DNA of 44,075 nucleotides from Gemmatimonadota bacterium (GTDB taxonomy: Bacteria > Gemmatimonadota > Gemmatimonadetes > Gemmatimonadales > GWC2-71-9): positions 1 to 44,075 of the forward strand of contig QHUK01000036.1 in assembly GCA_003222085.1 (NCBI GenBank), written 5' to 3'. The notes beneath the pieces were generated by a model. It was given only the letters and a program-made list of their open reading frames with translations, was not told the DNA's origin and did no database searches. Positions within the stretch are counted from its first letter, which is position 1; the number at the start of each line of letters is the position of its first letter. The translations under genes and the position numbers were made by a program. Shown one piece after another: positions 18,051-27,450 of the stretch.

Positions 18051-19134
18051 TCGGCGGCGCGCCCGGCAGGAAGCGCTCGTCCGGGCTCTGGAAGCGGAGG
18101 CGTTGGACGGGCTGGTGGTCACGTCGCACGCCAACATCCGCTACCTCACCGGCTTCTCGGGCTCGGCGGCGGTCGTCGCGGTCACGCGGGCGGACGTGCT
18201 GCTGGTGACCGACTTCCGCTACGATGCGCAGGCGCGGGCGGAGGCGGGCGCGGTGGCGCGGGTCGAAGTGGACGGCACCAGCGTATGGGACCGCTTCTTC
18301 ACGGAGCTCGCCACGCTGGGGTCGCTGGGCACGCTGGGCTACGAGGCCCAGGCGCTGTCGGTGCACGACGCGGGGCGGTTCGCGCAGGCGGGGAAGGCGT
18401 GGCGCTGGATGCCCACGACGGAGCTGGTGGAGCGGCTGCGTGCGGCGAAGGACGACGGCGAGGTGGCGGCCATCCGCAGTGCCGCCCTCCTGGCCGGCGA
18501 GGCGTTGGGGCAGACGCTCGCGCAGGTGCGCCCCGGCATGACCGAGCTGGCGATCGCGGGCGTGCTCGAAGGGGCGCTGCGCCGGCAGGGCAGCGAAGGC
18601 CATCCGTTCGCCACGATCGTGGCGTCGGGCCCGCGCAGCGCGTTGCCGCACGCGCGCTCGAGCCGCCGCGCGGTGGCGGCCGGGGAGTGGCTGCTGCTAG
18701 ACTTCGGGGCTCAGGTGGATGGCTACTGCGCGGACATCACGCGCACCGTGGTGGTAGGGGCACGCGCGAGCGAGCGCCAGCGGGTGCTGTACGGATTGGT
18801 CCGCGAGGCGCAGCAGCGCGCGCGCGCCGGCGTGCGCGCCGGCATGAGCGGGCGCGAAGCGGATGCGCTGGCGCGCGATCCGATCGCGGCCCGCGGATTC
18901 GGCGAGGCGTTTGGCCACTCGCTCGGTCACGGGCTCGGGCTCGAAGTGCACGAAGCGCCCCGGCTTTCGCGGACCAACGACGATCCGCTGCCGGCGGGCG
19001 CGGTCGTGACGATCGAGCCGGGCGTGTACCTGGCGGGCGACGGCGGCGTGCGGATCGAAGACGACGTTCATCTCGCGCCGGCGGGGCCGGAGCTCTTGAG
19101 CGACGGGCTGACGGACCTCTTGGAGCTCGTGTAA
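18040..19134 (+). CDS. M24-family Xaa-Pro aminopeptidase / dipeptidase
   Basis: The 364-residue cytoplasmic metallopeptidase has an N-terminal creatinase-like domain (residues 1-125, [13 protein letters not shown]) and a C-terminal pita-bread catalytic domain. The five metal ligands are visible: D in [12 protein letters not shown] in CADITRT, H in [15 protein letters not shown] in TIEPGVYL and E in RIEDDVHL. It removes N-terminal residues preceding proline, or splits X-Pro dipeptides. PepP, PepQ and YpdF types cannot be separated by eye, so no symbol is given. The position after aroQ and before accB is common in many bacteria. Confidence 0.92.
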   Translation: MAADRRRARQEALVRALEAEALDGLVVTSHANIRYLTGFSGSAAVVAVTRADVLLVTDFRYDAQARAEAGAVARVEVDGTSVWDRFFTELATLGSLGTLGYEAQALSVHDAGRFAQAGKAWRWMPTTELVERLRAAKDDGEVAAIRSAALLAGEALGQTLAQVRPGMTELAIAGVLEGALRRQGSEGHPFATIVASGPRSALPHARSSRRAVAAGEWLLLDFGAQVDGYCADITRTVVVGARASERQRVLYGLVREAQQRARAGVRAGMSGREADALARDPIAARGFGEAFGHSLGHGLGLEVHEAPRLSRTNDDPLPAGAVVTIEPGVYLAGDGGVRIEDDVHLAPAGPELLSDGLTDLLELV

Positions 19135-19144
19135 CTTGGGAGCC

Positions 19145-19624
19145 ATGAACCTCGACATCATCGCCCAGCTGGTGCAGATCCTGAGGGAGGCGCCCGAGCT
19201 TGGTGCGATCGAGGTCCGTCGGGGTTTGTTCGGGGCGTGGTCGTCGGTTCGCGTGAGCCGGGCCGGGCACTCGACCAACGAGAGCGGCCAGCACGTGGTC
19301 GTCGCGCAGGCGCACGCCCCGGCGTCGGGGGCGGCGCCCGGCGCGCCGCTCCCGGGGGCCGCGGCGGCGGCCCCGTCTCATCTCGTCGAGATCAAGTCTC
19401 CCATGGTCGGGACATTTTATTCGGCCCCGGAGCCCGGCGCCGATCCCTACGTCAAGGCCGGGAGCCGGGTCGCGACGGGCCAGGTGGTTTGCATCATCGA
19501 AGCGATGAAGATCATGAACGAAATCGAGTCCGAGGTCGCGGGCGTGGTGCGGGAAGTGTTGGTGGAGAACGCCCAGCCCGTCGAGTTCGGACAGCTCCTC
19601 TTCCGGGTGGACCCCCATGCCTGA
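19145..19624 (+). CDS. accB: Biotin carboxyl carrier protein of acetyl-CoA carboxylase
   Basis: The 159-residue protein has an N-terminal helical segment ([22 protein letters not shown]), an Ala/Pro/Gly-rich flexible linker and a C-terminal biotinyl domain. The biotinylation motif is [11 protein letters not shown], with the acceptor lysine at residue 122; [12 protein letters not shown] is the other conserved strand. It carries carboxybiotin between AccC and the carboxyltransferase for malonyl-CoA synthesis. The ATG at 19145 is preferred over the GTG at 19136 on spacing from GGGAG. Its 3' end overlaps pilT by 8 nt. Confidence 0.95.
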   Translation: MNLDIIAQLVQILREAPELGAIEVRRGLFGAWSSVRVSRAGHSTNESGQHVVVAQAHAPASGAAPGAPLPGAAAAAPSHLVEIKSPMVGTFYSAPEPGADPYVKAGSRVATGQVVCIIEAMKIMNEIESEVAGVVREVLVENAQPVEFGQLLFRVDPHA

Positions 19625-20783
19625 AGCCCCCCACGGCGGACCAGCGACGTTCAACTTCAAGGCGGCCATCACCCAAATGGTCCAGCGCAACGCGTCGGAC
19701 CTGCTGCTCAAGGTGGGCCGGCCGGCCACGATCCGGGTGAACGGCGAGCTGGTGCCGCTCGACGCCTCCCCGCTCAAGCCGGAGGAGTTGAAGTCGCTCG
19801 CCGAGCAGATCATGACCCCCCGACAGGTGAAGGAGTTCGCCGAGCACAAGGAGGCGGACTTCGCGATCGGCGTGCCGGGGGTGGGACGGTTCCGAACCAA
19901 CGTGTACCAGCAGCGCGGGACGGTGGCGTTCGCCTTCCGGGCCATTCCGTACGAAGTCAAAACGATCCGCGATCTGAACCTGCCGCCGGTGCTCGAGGAG
20001 ATCGGCCTGCGGCCGCGGGGGCTGGTGCTGGTCACCGGAGTGACGGGATCGGGGAAGTCGACGGCGCTCGCGGCGATGATCAACCACATCAACACGAACC
20101 GGCGGGTCAACATCATCACGATCGAGGATCCGATCGAGTTCCTGCACCGCGACAACCTGGCCAACATCTCGCAGCGCGAGGTGGGGAACGACACCCTGTC
20201 GTTCAACGCCGCCTTGCGCCACGTGCTGCGGCAGGCGCCCGACGTGATCCTGATCGGCGAGATCCGCGATATGGAGACGCTGGACACCGCGCTCAAGGCG
20301 GCGGACACCGGGCACCTGGTGTTCTCGACGCTGCACACCACGGACGCGACGCAGACGATCAACCGCGTGATCTCGTTCTTCCCGCCGCATCAGCACGACG
20401 AGGTGCGCCACCTCCTGTCGACCGCGCTCCAGGCGATCGTCTCGTTACGCCTGGTGCCGCGCAAGGACGGCAAGGGACGGGTCCCCGCGTCCGAGGTGCT
20501 GATCAACACCGCGGCCGTGCAGGAAAACATGCGCGATCTCACGAAGTCGCTGAGCATCCCCGACCTCATCGCCCAGGGGTCGGTCCAATACGGGATGCAG
20601 AGCTTCGACCAGTCGCTGTTTCACTGGTACCAGCAGGGCACGGTCAGCTACGAGAGCGCGATCTTCTACGCCACGAATCCGAGCGAGTTCGCGCTGAAGG
20701 TCTCGGGCGTGGACTCGGGCGAGAGCCAGGCGTTCGGCGGCACCACGGCCGCGGCCGGGCTGCGCGGCGACATCACGCCCTGA
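19617..20783 (+). CDS. pilT: Type IV pilus retraction ATPase PilT/PilU family
   Basis: The 388-residue hexameric secretion ATPase powers pilus retraction at the inner membrane. The Walker A is GVTGSGKST (about residues 141-149); the Asp box is ITIEDPIEF, the Walker B-like LIGEIRD and the His box [13 protein letters not shown]. The AFRAIP signature typical of PilT/U is present. The C-terminal stretch ([23 protein letters not shown]) resembles PilU as much as PilT, so the subtype is uncertain. It lies between accB and accC, overlapping accB by 8 nt and accC by 1 nt, an unusual interruption of that pair. No other pilus gene is in the window. Confidence 0.92.
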   Translation: MPEAPHGGPATFNFKAAITQMVQRNASDLLLKVGRPATIRVNGELVPLDASPLKPEELKSLAEQIMTPRQVKEFAEHKEADFAIGVPGVGRFRTNVYQQRGTVAFAFRAIPYEVKTIRDLNLPPVLEEIGLRPRGLVLVTGVTGSGKSTALAAMINHINTNRRVNIITIEDPIEFLHRDNLANISQREVGNDTLSFNAALRHVLRQAPDVILIGEIRDMETLDTALKAADTGHLVFSTLHTTDATQTINRVISFFPPHQHDEVRHLLSTALQAIVSLRLVPRKDGKGRVPASEVLINTAAVQENMRDLTKSLSIPDLIAQGSVQYGMQSFDQSLFHWYQQGTVSYESAIFYATNPSEFALKVSGVDSGESQAFGGTTAAAGLRGDITP

Positions 20784-22141
20784 TGTTCAAGAAGGTGCTG
20801 ATCGCGAACCGCGGGGAGATCGCCCTGCGGGTGATCCGTGCGTGCAAGGAGCTGGATATCCATACGGTCGCCATCTACTCGGAGGCGGACCGGGACAGCC
20901 TGCACACCCGCTTCGCGGACGACGACGTCTGCATCGGCCGGGCGCCGTCGCGCGACAGCTACCTCAACATCCCGCGCATTATCGCCGCCGCGGAGATCAC
21001 GGGGGCGGACGCGATTCACCCGGGCTACGGCTTTCTGGCCGAGAACGCCGAATTCGCCGACATCGTGCGCACGTCGAACATCACGTTCGTGGGCCCGAGC
21101 GGGGATCAGATCCGACAAATGGGCGACAAGGCCGCGGCGCGCAAGCTCGCCCAGAAGCTCAAGGTGCCGACGGTGCCGGGCTCCGCCGGGCCGGTCGAGG
21201 ACGCCGAGGCGGGGCTCAAGATCGCCGAGAAGCTCGGGTTTCCGGTGATCATCAAGGCGGCGGCGGGCGGGGGCGGGAAGGGCATGCGGGTGGCGCAGGA
21301 CGACGAGGCGTTCCCCCAGGCGTTCTCGCTCGCGAAGCAGGAGGCGTTAGCCGCATTCGGCTCGGACGAAGTGTACCTGGAGAAATACCTCGCCCGCCCG
21401 CGCCACATCGAGATCCAGATCATGGGGGATACGCAGGGGCGCATCATGCACCTGTGCGAGCGCGACTGCTCGGTGCAGCGGCGCCACCAGAAGCTGATCG
21501 AGGAGGCGCCCAGTCCGGCCGTGGACCAGACGCTGCGCCAGGACATCGGCGACGCCGCGGTGCGGCTGGCCGAGGCGATCGGCTACGCGGGCGCGGGGAC
21601 GATCGAATTCCTGCTCGACGAGGACGGGTCCTTCTACTTCATGGAGATGAACACCCGCATTCAGGTGGAGCACCCGGTTACCGAGATGTGCACCAACTTC
21701 GACCTGGTGAAGGAGCAGATTCGCGTCGCGGCGGGCGAGCCGCTGTCGTTCGTGATGAACGGAAACCGGCTGCGCGGCCACGCCATCGAATGCCGCGTGA
21801 ACGCGGAAGACCCGGCCCGCAACTTTCAGCCGAGCCCCGGGACCATCACCGTGTACCACCCGCCCGGCGGCCCCGGCGTGCGGGTCGACACCCACATCTA
21901 CGCCGGCTACTCGGTGCCGCCGTACTACGACTCCCTGCTCGCGAAGCTGATCGTGCACGGCAACAACCGCGCGGAGGCGCTCGCCCGCATGCGGCAGGCG
22001 CTCGACTCGTTTATCATTGAAGGCGTGACCACGACCATTCCCTTCCTCAGTCGGGTCATGCGCCACCCCGACTTCGTCGCGGGCCGAGTGGACACGAAGT
22101 TCCTCGAGCGCGAGCCCCAGCTGCTCCAGCCGCCGACATGA
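20783..22141 (+). CDS. accC: Biotin carboxylase subunit of acetyl-CoA carboxylase
   Basis: The 452-residue ATP-grasp enzyme carboxylates biotin on AccB. Landmarks are the N-terminus [33 protein letters not shown], the glycine-rich ATP loop [46 protein letters not shown] and the [14 protein letters not shown] segment. The length is canonical. The ATG overlaps the pilT stop and the 3' end overlaps the comB start, so translation is coupled through accB-pilT-accC-comB. Confidence 0.97.
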   Translation: MFKKVLIANRGEIALRVIRACKELDIHTVAIYSEADRDSLHTRFADDDVCIGRAPSRDSYLNIPRIIAAAEITGADAIHPGYGFLAENAEFADIVRTSNITFVGPSGDQIRQMGDKAAARKLAQKLKVPTVPGSAGPVEDAEAGLKIAEKLGFPVIIKAAAGGGGKGMRVAQDDEAFPQAFSLAKQEALAAFGSDEVYLEKYLARPRHIEIQIMGDTQGRIMHLCERDCSVQRRHQKLIEEAPSPAVDQTLRQDIGDAAVRLAEAIGYAGAGTIEFLLDEDGSFYFMEMNTRIQVEHPVTEMCTNFDLVKEQIRVAAGEPLSFVMNGNRLRGHAIECRVNAEDPARNFQPSPGTITVYHPPGGPGVRVDTHIYAGYSVPPYYDSLLAKLIVHGNNRAEALARMRQALDSFIIEGVTTTIPFLSRVMRHPDFVAGRVDTKFLEREPQLLQPPT

Positions 22142-22857
22142 AGATCGACGTGCACGTCACGCCGCTCGGCCTGCTGGCGGGGGATCTCGCCGGCCGGGGC
22201 GTCGTCGTCGTCGACGTGCTGCGGGCGACGACCACCGTCGTCACCGCGCTGGCCAACGGCGCCAAGGCGGTGATCCCCGCCGCCACGTCGGAGGAGGCGG
22301 TGCGCCTGGCCTCGAACCTCGAGAAGGACGGTGTGGTCCTGGCCGGCGAGCGCCGCAGCGTCAAGATCGAAGGGTTCGCCCTTGGCAATTCGCCCCGTGA
22401 GATGACCGCGGCCGCGGTGGCGGGGAAGACCATCGTGCTCGCCACCACCAACGGGACCCCGGCGCTGGTCGCGGCGCAGGGGGGCGACCCCGTGCTGGTC
22501 GGCGCCCCGGCCAACTTCAAGGCGCTGGCCGAGCGTGCCCGGGCGATCCTGGCCCAGCGCGGCGAGCTCGTCATCGTGTGCGCCGGGCGGGAGAAGCAGT
22601 TCGCGCTCGAGGACGCCTATACCGCTGGGCGCCTCATCAAGGCCATCCGCAAGGGCATCCGCAAGCTCGCCCTCAACGACGCCGCCCGCGCCTCCGTGGC
22701 CCTGATCGACGAGTTCGCCGGATGGGAGGAGGCGCTCGAGGGCTCCGAGGCGGCGCGCCAGCTCGCCGAGGCAGACCTGGGCGAGGACGTCGCGTTCGCC
22801 GCGCGGGTGGACCGCTTTGGCGTCGTTCCCGTGTACGCGGATCGCCGCATCACATGA
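22138..22857 (+). CDS. comB: 2-phosphosulfolactate phosphatase (ComB family)
   Basis: The 239-residue protein carries the family signatures [40 protein letters not shown] and an [10 protein letters not shown] segment. ComB hydrolyses 2-phosphosulfolactate, known from coenzyme M biosynthesis in archaea; in bacteria the family is widespread without coenzyme M, and the true substrate is often unproven. The ATG overlaps the accC stop and the TGA overlaps the ftsK ATG. The family call is strong; the physiological role here is open. Confidence 0.9.
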   Translation: MKIDVHVTPLGLLAGDLAGRGVVVVDVLRATTTVVTALANGAKAVIPAATSEEAVRLASNLEKDGVVLAGERRSVKIEGFALGNSPREMTAAAVAGKTIVLATTNGTPALVAAQGGDPVLVGAPANFKALAERARAILAQRGELVIVCAGREKQFALEDAYTAGRLIKAIRKGIRKLALNDAARASVALIDEFAGWEEALEGSEAARQLAEADLGEDVAFAARVDRFGVVPVYADRRIT

Positions 22858-25070
22858 ACCGCAAGGCGCGCCAAGAGCTCCTCGGCATCGGCGCCCTCGT
22901 GGTCGGCCTGTTCCTCGGACTCACCCTGCTGCGGCTGCCGATCACCGGCAGCTGGGGCGCCCAGATCGGCGCGCGCCTGTGGTACCTGTTGGGCGTGGGC
23001 TCGGTGCTCCTGCCCGTGCTCGGCATCGGCTGGGCGCTGGCCGCGTTCGAGCGCCTCGGGAGCCTGTCCGCCGGGCGAGCGGCGGCGCTGGGCGCGGGGC
23101 TGATCGTGCTGCTCCCCTATGGGATCGGTACCGTGACGGGCGCCGGCTTTCCGCCGGTGTACGCCGCCTGGGGTCCGACGCAGCAGCTCGTGGGCCTGGT
23201 CCCCGCCGTGCTCGCTCACGGGGTCCACCAGGCGGTCGGGACGGCGGGTGGGACGCTGGTGGGGCTGTTCGCGCTTTCGGCCCTGGGGATCCTGACCGTC
23301 GGCTGGCATCCCCTCGTCGCGTTGAGAACCCGGGAGACGGGAGTCGCGAACCGGGAAACGGGAAAGGGGAAAGGGGAAACGGACAAGACGGTCAAATCCA
23401 AGCCGCCGATGGCTTTGGCACCTACGCCGCCAGCGTCTACCACGTTTCCCGTTTCCCGTTTCCCGAAAGAGCGGAAGCAGAAGACCGCACCAATTCCGAG
23501 ACCGGCGCAGGTCCCCGCCGGCGTCCTGATACCTCCGATCGAGTTGTTGCATCCCGCTCCCCCCGAAGACGGCGACGCCGGGCTCGCCCAGATCGAGCAG
23601 ATGGGCCACAAGCTCATCGAAACGCTGCAGACGTTCCGGGTGGAAGGCTCGATCGCCGGTCGCACGGTCGGACCGGTGGTGACGCAGTACGAAGTGGCGC
23701 CCGGTCCGGGAGTGAAGGTGGGCCGTATCGCGGCCCTCGCCGACGACCTCGCGCTCGCGATGCGGGCCCCCTCGCTCCGGATCGTCGCGCCGATCCCGGG
23801 GAAGGCCGCCGTGGGCATCGAAGTCCCGAATCCCATGCCGCGCATGGTGCACGTGCGCGAGCTGATCGAGGGCGTCGAATATCATCGGCCCACGCGCGCG
23901 CTCCCGCTCGCCCTCGGCAAGAACCTCGAGGGCGATGCCGTGGTCGCGGATCTGGCCAAGATGCCACACCTCCTGATCGCCGGCGTCACCGGGTCCGGGA
24001 AGTCGGTCTGCATCAACACCATCATCACGAGCCTGATCTATACGCACCCGCCCGACAAGCTCAAGCTGCTGATGATCGATCCCAAGATGGTCGAGCTCTC
24101 GATGTACGCGGCCCTGCCGCACCTCGGGCTGCCGGTGGTGACGAACCACCACAAGGCGGCGAGCGTGCTCAAGTGGGCAGTCTGGGAGATGGACCGACGC
24201 TACCGGCTGCTGCACGCCAACCACGCGCGCAACATCGTGGACTTCAACAGGAAGGTCGAGGAGAAGAAGCCGCTCAAGGGGCCGCGCGAGACGCTGGCGA
24301 CACAGGCCGGCATCCAGAGGGAGCTGCCGCTCGACGGCGAATACACGGGGGGGATCTTCCCCTACATCGTGCTGATCGTCGATGAGCTGGCGGATCTGAT
24401 GCTCACGGTGCAGGGCGAGATCGAAACGCCGCTCGCCACGCTCGCGCAGAAAGCTCGTGCCATCGGCATTCATCTGGTCCTCGCGACCCAGCGGCCGTCG
24501 GTGAACGTCATCACCGGCCTGATCAAGGCGAACTTCCCCTGCCGCATCGCGTTCCGGGTCTCGGCCAAGGTGGACAGCCGTACCATCCTCGACCAGAACG
24601 GCGCCGAGACCATGCTGGGGAACGGGGACATGCTGTTTCTGCCGCCCGGCAAGAGCGAGCTGCTGCGCGTGCAGGGGGCCTTCATCTCGACGGACGAGAC
24701 CGAACGACTGATGGACTGGTACAAGGCCCATGCCGCGCAGGCCGCGGCGGTCGCGGGCGCGAGCATCGACGACCAGGTGACGGCGCTGGAAGACGCGGAA
24801 AAAGCAGGGGAAGACGGAAGCGGGAAGGGCGAGGAGGGCACTCCGGGCGAGCGCGATATGCTGTTCCGGCAGGCCGCGGAGGTGTGCATCCAGAACCAGC
24901 TCGGCTCGACCTCGCTGCTGCAGCGGCGCATGAGCATCGGCTACGGGCGAGCGGCGAGGATAATCGATCAGCTGGAGCTGGCAGGGATCCTCGGACCCGC
25001 GAATGGGTCCAAGCCGAGGGATGTGCTGGTGGGATTGGAAGAGCTGGATGAGATCTGCGGGAGGGACTAA
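22854..25070 (+). CDS. ftsK: DNA translocase FtsK/SpoIIIE
   Basis: The 738-residue protein has an N-terminal membrane domain with four hydrophobic segments (residues ~8-155), a linker, the alpha/beta translocase motor and a C-terminal gamma winged helix (QNQLGSTSLLQRRMSIGYGR). The Walker [10 protein letters not shown] is at about 377-385, and IVLIVDELADLM gives Walker B. It pumps chromosome ends through the division septum. The start ATG overlaps the comB stop (ATGA). The linker (residues ~159-204) is encoded by heptamer element D, which gives RETG-type and FPVSRFP-type peptides. Compared with E. coli the linker is short. Confidence 0.95.
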   Translation: MNRKARQELLGIGALVVGLFLGLTLLRLPITGSWGAQIGARLWYLLGVGSVLLPVLGIGWALAAFERLGSLSAGRAAALGAGLIVLLPYGIGTVTGAGFPPVYAAWGPTQQLVGLVPAVLAHGVHQAVGTAGGTLVGLFALSALGILTVGWHPLVALRTRETGVANRETGKGKGETDKTVKSKPPMALAPTPPASTTFPVSRFPKERKQKTAPIPRPAQVPAGVLIPPIELLHPAPPEDGDAGLAQIEQMGHKLIETLQTFRVEGSIAGRTVGPVVTQYEVAPGPGVKVGRIAALADDLALAMRAPSLRIVAPIPGKAAVGIEVPNPMPRMVHVRELIEGVEYHRPTRALPLALGKNLEGDAVVADLAKMPHLLIAGVTGSGKSVCINTIITSLIYTHPPDKLKLLMIDPKMVELSMYAALPHLGLPVVTNHHKAASVLKWAVWEMDRRYRLLHANHARNIVDFNRKVEEKKPLKGPRETLATQAGIQRELPLDGEYTGGIFPYIVLIVDELADLMLTVQGEIETPLATLAQKARAIGIHLVLATQRPSVNVITGLIKANFPCRIAFRVSAKVDSRTILDQNGAETMLGNGDMLFLPPGKSELLRVQGAFISTDETERLMDWYKAHAAQAAAVAGASIDDQVTALEDAEKAGEDGSGKGEEGTPGERDMLFRQAAEVCIQNQLGSTSLLQRRMSIGYGRAARIIDQLELAGILGPANGSKPRDVLVGLEELDEICGRD
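23328..23465 (+). repeat. Heptamer inverted-repeat element D inside ftsK (GGGAAAC type)
   Basis: The left arm (23328-23382) contains GGGAAAC/GGGGAAA units, the right arm (23443-23465) the complementary GTTTCCC units, with a ~60-nt core containing its own small palindrome (AAGCCGCC...GGCTT). The whole element lies in frame in the FtsK linker, between membrane domain and motor, where extra sequence should be tolerated. Confidence 0.85.
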
Positions 25071-25071
25071 G

Positions 25072-25198
25072 TCGGAACGCGGAATGCGGAACGCGGAACA
25101 TAAGGACCGGCGTCGCCGCAGCGAGCGACCTCCCATTGCTGTTCCGCGTTCCGCGTTCGCACTTCCGCGTTTCGAGGTTCCCCGTTCCGCGTTGATCG
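25072..25198 (+). repeat. Heptamer inverted-repeat element B (GGAACGC type) between ftsK and yraN
   Basis: The left arm is 25072-25100, the core ~25101-25139 and the right arm 25140-25195. Read on the minus strand, the arm plus start of core matches element A almost base for base over about 55 nt, including CTCGAAACGCGGAAGTG and CAGCAATGG. It begins directly after the ftsK stop. Confidence 0.85.
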
Positions 25199-25256
25199 GG
25201 CCCCGTCGGCATAGTTTCGGTTACGTCGACCGCCGGCGGATGGGTAAGTTGCATCC

Positions 25257-25649
25257 GTGCGAAGCGGCATCAGAACCGACCCGTCGCAGTGGACCGACGA
25301 GCGCCACCGGCGCGGGATCGCCGGGGAGGAGCAGGCGATCCGCTACCTCCTGTCGCGAGGATGCACGATCGTCGCGCATCGGTTTCGAGTCGGGCGCACG
25401 GAGATCGACCTCATCGCGCGACAGGGTGACCTGGTGACGTTCGTGGAGGTGAAGACTCGGCGGGGCACGGCTTTCGGCAGCCCCCTCGAGGCAGTGACGG
25501 GGGCAAAGCGGCGCGAGCTGGTCAAGGCGGCGCGGGTCTGGGTGGACCGCTTCGGGAAGCCACCGGACATCTACCGCTTCGACTGCATCGCGATCGTGGA
25601 TGGCAGGCTGGAGCACCTGGCCGACGCGTTCCGCCCCGGGTGGCGATAA
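25257..25649 (+). CDS. yraN: UPF0102 family endonuclease-like protein YraN
   Basis: The 130-residue protein starts at GTG 25257. The restriction-endonuclease-like core is visible: [29 protein letters not shown] and [11 protein letters not shown], giving the E...D...ExK constellation of UPF0102. The family is a predicted nuclease of unclear function, frequently beside recombination or ribosome-related genes. Its stop lies 49 nt before recA. Confident family call, unknown role. Confidence 0.9.
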   Translation: MRSGIRTDPSQWTDERHRRGIAGEEQAIRYLLSRGCTIVAHRFRVGRTEIDLIARQGDLVTFVEVKTRRGTAFGSPLEAVTGAKRRELVKAARVWVDRFGKPPDIYRFDCIAIVDGRLEHLADAFRPGWR

Positions 25650-25663
25650 CCGGGGCTTCGGTG

Positions 25664-25669
25664 TATATT
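25664..25669 (+). promoter_or_regulatory. Possible -10 box for recA
   Basis: TATATT at 25664-25669 lies ~30 nt before the recA ATG and stands out in GC-rich surroundings. The -35 region (around 25641) is weak. No palindrome resembling a known LexA box is seen between yraN and recA. Confidence 0.3.
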
Positions 25670-25698
25670 CGGGCCTCATCAAACGAGGCTCCCAACCC

Positions 25699-26778
25699 AT
25701 GTCGAGGACACTCATGGCGGCGGACAAGGAAGTCCCGCAGCTCTCGGACGAGCGCAGAAAAGCCCTCAACCTCGCTATCACGCAGATCGAGAAGACCTGT
25801 GGCAAGGGCGCGATCATGCGGATGGGCGCCGATTCGCCGCGGGTACGGGTGGAGATCATCCCCACGGGCGCGATCAACCTCGACGCGGCGATCGGGATCG
25901 GCGGCATCCCACGGGGGCGGGTGACGGAGATCTTCGGCCCCGAGTCGAGCGGCAAGACCACGCTGGCGCTGCACGTGGTCGCGAACGCCCAGCGCCTGGG
26001 CGGGGCGGCGGCCTACATCGATGCCGAGCACGCCCTCGACGTCGAGTACGCGAAGAAGCTGGGGGTGGACATCGACAACCTGCTCGTCTCCCAGCCGGAC
26101 ACGGGGGAGCAGGCGCTCGAAATCACGGAGATTCTGGTGCGGTCGGGCGCGGTGGATGTCGTCGTCATCGACTCCGTCGCGGCCCTGGTGCCGAAAGCGG
26201 AGATCGAGGGGGAAATGGGAGACTCGCTCCCGGGCCTGCAGGCGCGCTTGATGAGTCAGGCGCTGCGTAAGCTCGCCGGGGCGATCAACCGTTCTCGCAC
26301 TTCGGTAATCTTCATCAACCAGCTGCGCGAGAAGATCGGGATCATGTTCGGCAACCCCGAGACCACCAGCGGCGGGCGGGCGCTCAAGTTCTACGCGTCG
26401 GTCCGGCTCGACATGCGGCGCATCGGTCCGGTGAAGGAGCGGGAGGTGGTGATCGGCAACCACGTCCGCGTCAAGGTCGTGAAGAACAAGGTCGCGCCGC
26501 CGTTCCGCCAGGCCGAGTTCGATATCATGTTCGACGAGGGAATCAGCCACGAGTCGCTGCTGGTGGACATCGCGGCGGAGGCGGGCATCATCGAGAAAGC
26601 CGGCGCGTGGTACGCATACGGTAAGGAGCGGATCGGACAGGGCCGCGAGAACGCGAAGCTGTACCTCAAGGACCACCCCGACCTCGCGGTCGAGGTCGAG
26701 GCGAAAGTGAAAGAGCACCTCGGGGTGAAGTCCGTCGTGGTGGCGGCCGACGAGGAGGCCTCTGCCCCCGAGGAGTGA
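25699..26778 (+). CDS. recA: Recombinase RecA
   Basis: The 359-residue protein has the canonical length. RecA forms filaments on single-stranded DNA, promotes strand exchange and stimulates LexA-type self-cleavage. The Walker [10 protein letters not shown] is at about residues 80-88, Walker B is [12 protein letters not shown], and [18 protein letters not shown] contains the L2 region. The N-terminus ([17 protein letters not shown]) and acidic C-terminal tail are typical. I start at ATG 25699; ATG 25714 is possible. recX begins immediately after the stop. No SOS operator is recognisable upstream. Confidence 0.98.
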   Translation: MSRTLMAADKEVPQLSDERRKALNLAITQIEKTCGKGAIMRMGADSPRVRVEIIPTGAINLDAAIGIGGIPRGRVTEIFGPESSGKTTLALHVVANAQRLGGAAAYIDAEHALDVEYAKKLGVDIDNLLVSQPDTGEQALEITEILVRSGAVDVVVIDSVAALVPKAEIEGEMGDSLPGLQARLMSQALRKLAGAINRSRTSVIFINQLREKIGIMFGNPETTSGGRALKFYASVRLDMRRIGPVKEREVVIGNHVRVKVVKNKVAPPFRQAEFDIMFDEGISHESLLVDIAAEAGIIEKAGAWYAYGKERIGQGRENAKLYLKDHPDLAVEVEAKVKEHLGVKSVVVAADEEASAPEE

Positions 26779-27450
26779 GTGCCGACCCTCACCGGACTCG
26801 CCCCCGATCCACGCCAGCCGGGCTATCGGCTGGTCGAGGTGGATCGGGGGCGCTTCGCGTCGCTCCCCGGGGTCGCGCTCGAGCCGCTGAGCCTGCAGCT
26901 CGGCGCGGAGCTGGCGCCCGCGGTGCTGGAGCGGCTACGCGCGCTCGCCGACGTGGAGGCCGCCGAGCGGGCGGCGCTCCGGGCGCTGGCGCGGCGGGCG
27001 CACGCCCGCGGCGACCTGCGGCGGCGGCTCGTGAAGAAGCAGCACCCGCCGGCGGCCGTGGATGCCGCCCTGGAGCGGCTCAGGGTGCGCGGGTTGCTCG
27101 ATGACGGCCGCTACGCGGAGCAGTACGCGGCCCTGCGGGCGACGCGCGGCAAGGGGCCGGCGCGGCTGCTCCGGGATCTGCTGGCACAGGGTGTGGAGCG
27201 CCGGACCGCGGAGGAGGCGGTGCGCCGCGCGCTGGCGGACGAGGGCATCGACCCCGAGGTCGAGGCACGGGCCGTCGCCGCGAGGCGGGCGCGGCAGTTG
27301 GCGGATCTTCCTCCGCCCGTGCGCAAACGGCGGCTGCTGGCCTATCTCGTACGGCGGGGTTATGAGGGCCCCAGGGTGAAGGAGTTGGTGCAGAACCTCA
27401 CTTCGGTTGAATCGGGGCTGAAGTTCCGGGGGGAGCCGCGGGAGCGCTGA
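26779..27450 (+). CDS. recX: Regulatory protein RecX
   Basis: The 223-residue protein starts at a GTG directly abutting the recA stop, with GAGGAG as a ribosome-binding site inside recA. It has the RecX tandem three-helix repeats: ARRAHARGDLRRRLVKKQ, LRVRGLLDDGRYAEQYAA, KGPARLLRDLLAQGVE and the final RKRRLLAYLVRRGYEG. An N-terminal ~60-residue extension resembles a small beta domain. RecX inhibits RecA filament extension. The last 53 nt overlap the convergent sulfatase-family gene. Confidence 0.93.
   Translation: MPTLTGLAPDPRQPGYRLVEVDRGRFASLPGVALEPLSLQLGAELAPAVLERLRALADVEAAERAALRALARRAHARGDLRRRLVKKQHPPAAVDAALERLRVRGLLDDGRYAEQYAALRATRGKGPARLLRDLLAQGVERRTAEEAVRRALADEGIDPEVEARAVAARRARQLADLPPPVRKRRLLAYLVRRGYEGPRVKELVQNLTSVESGLKFRGEPRER

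Noticed and set aside
25650..25698. LexA/SOS operator before recA
   Set aside because: No palindrome matching a known LexA box could be seen; only a possible -10 box remains.
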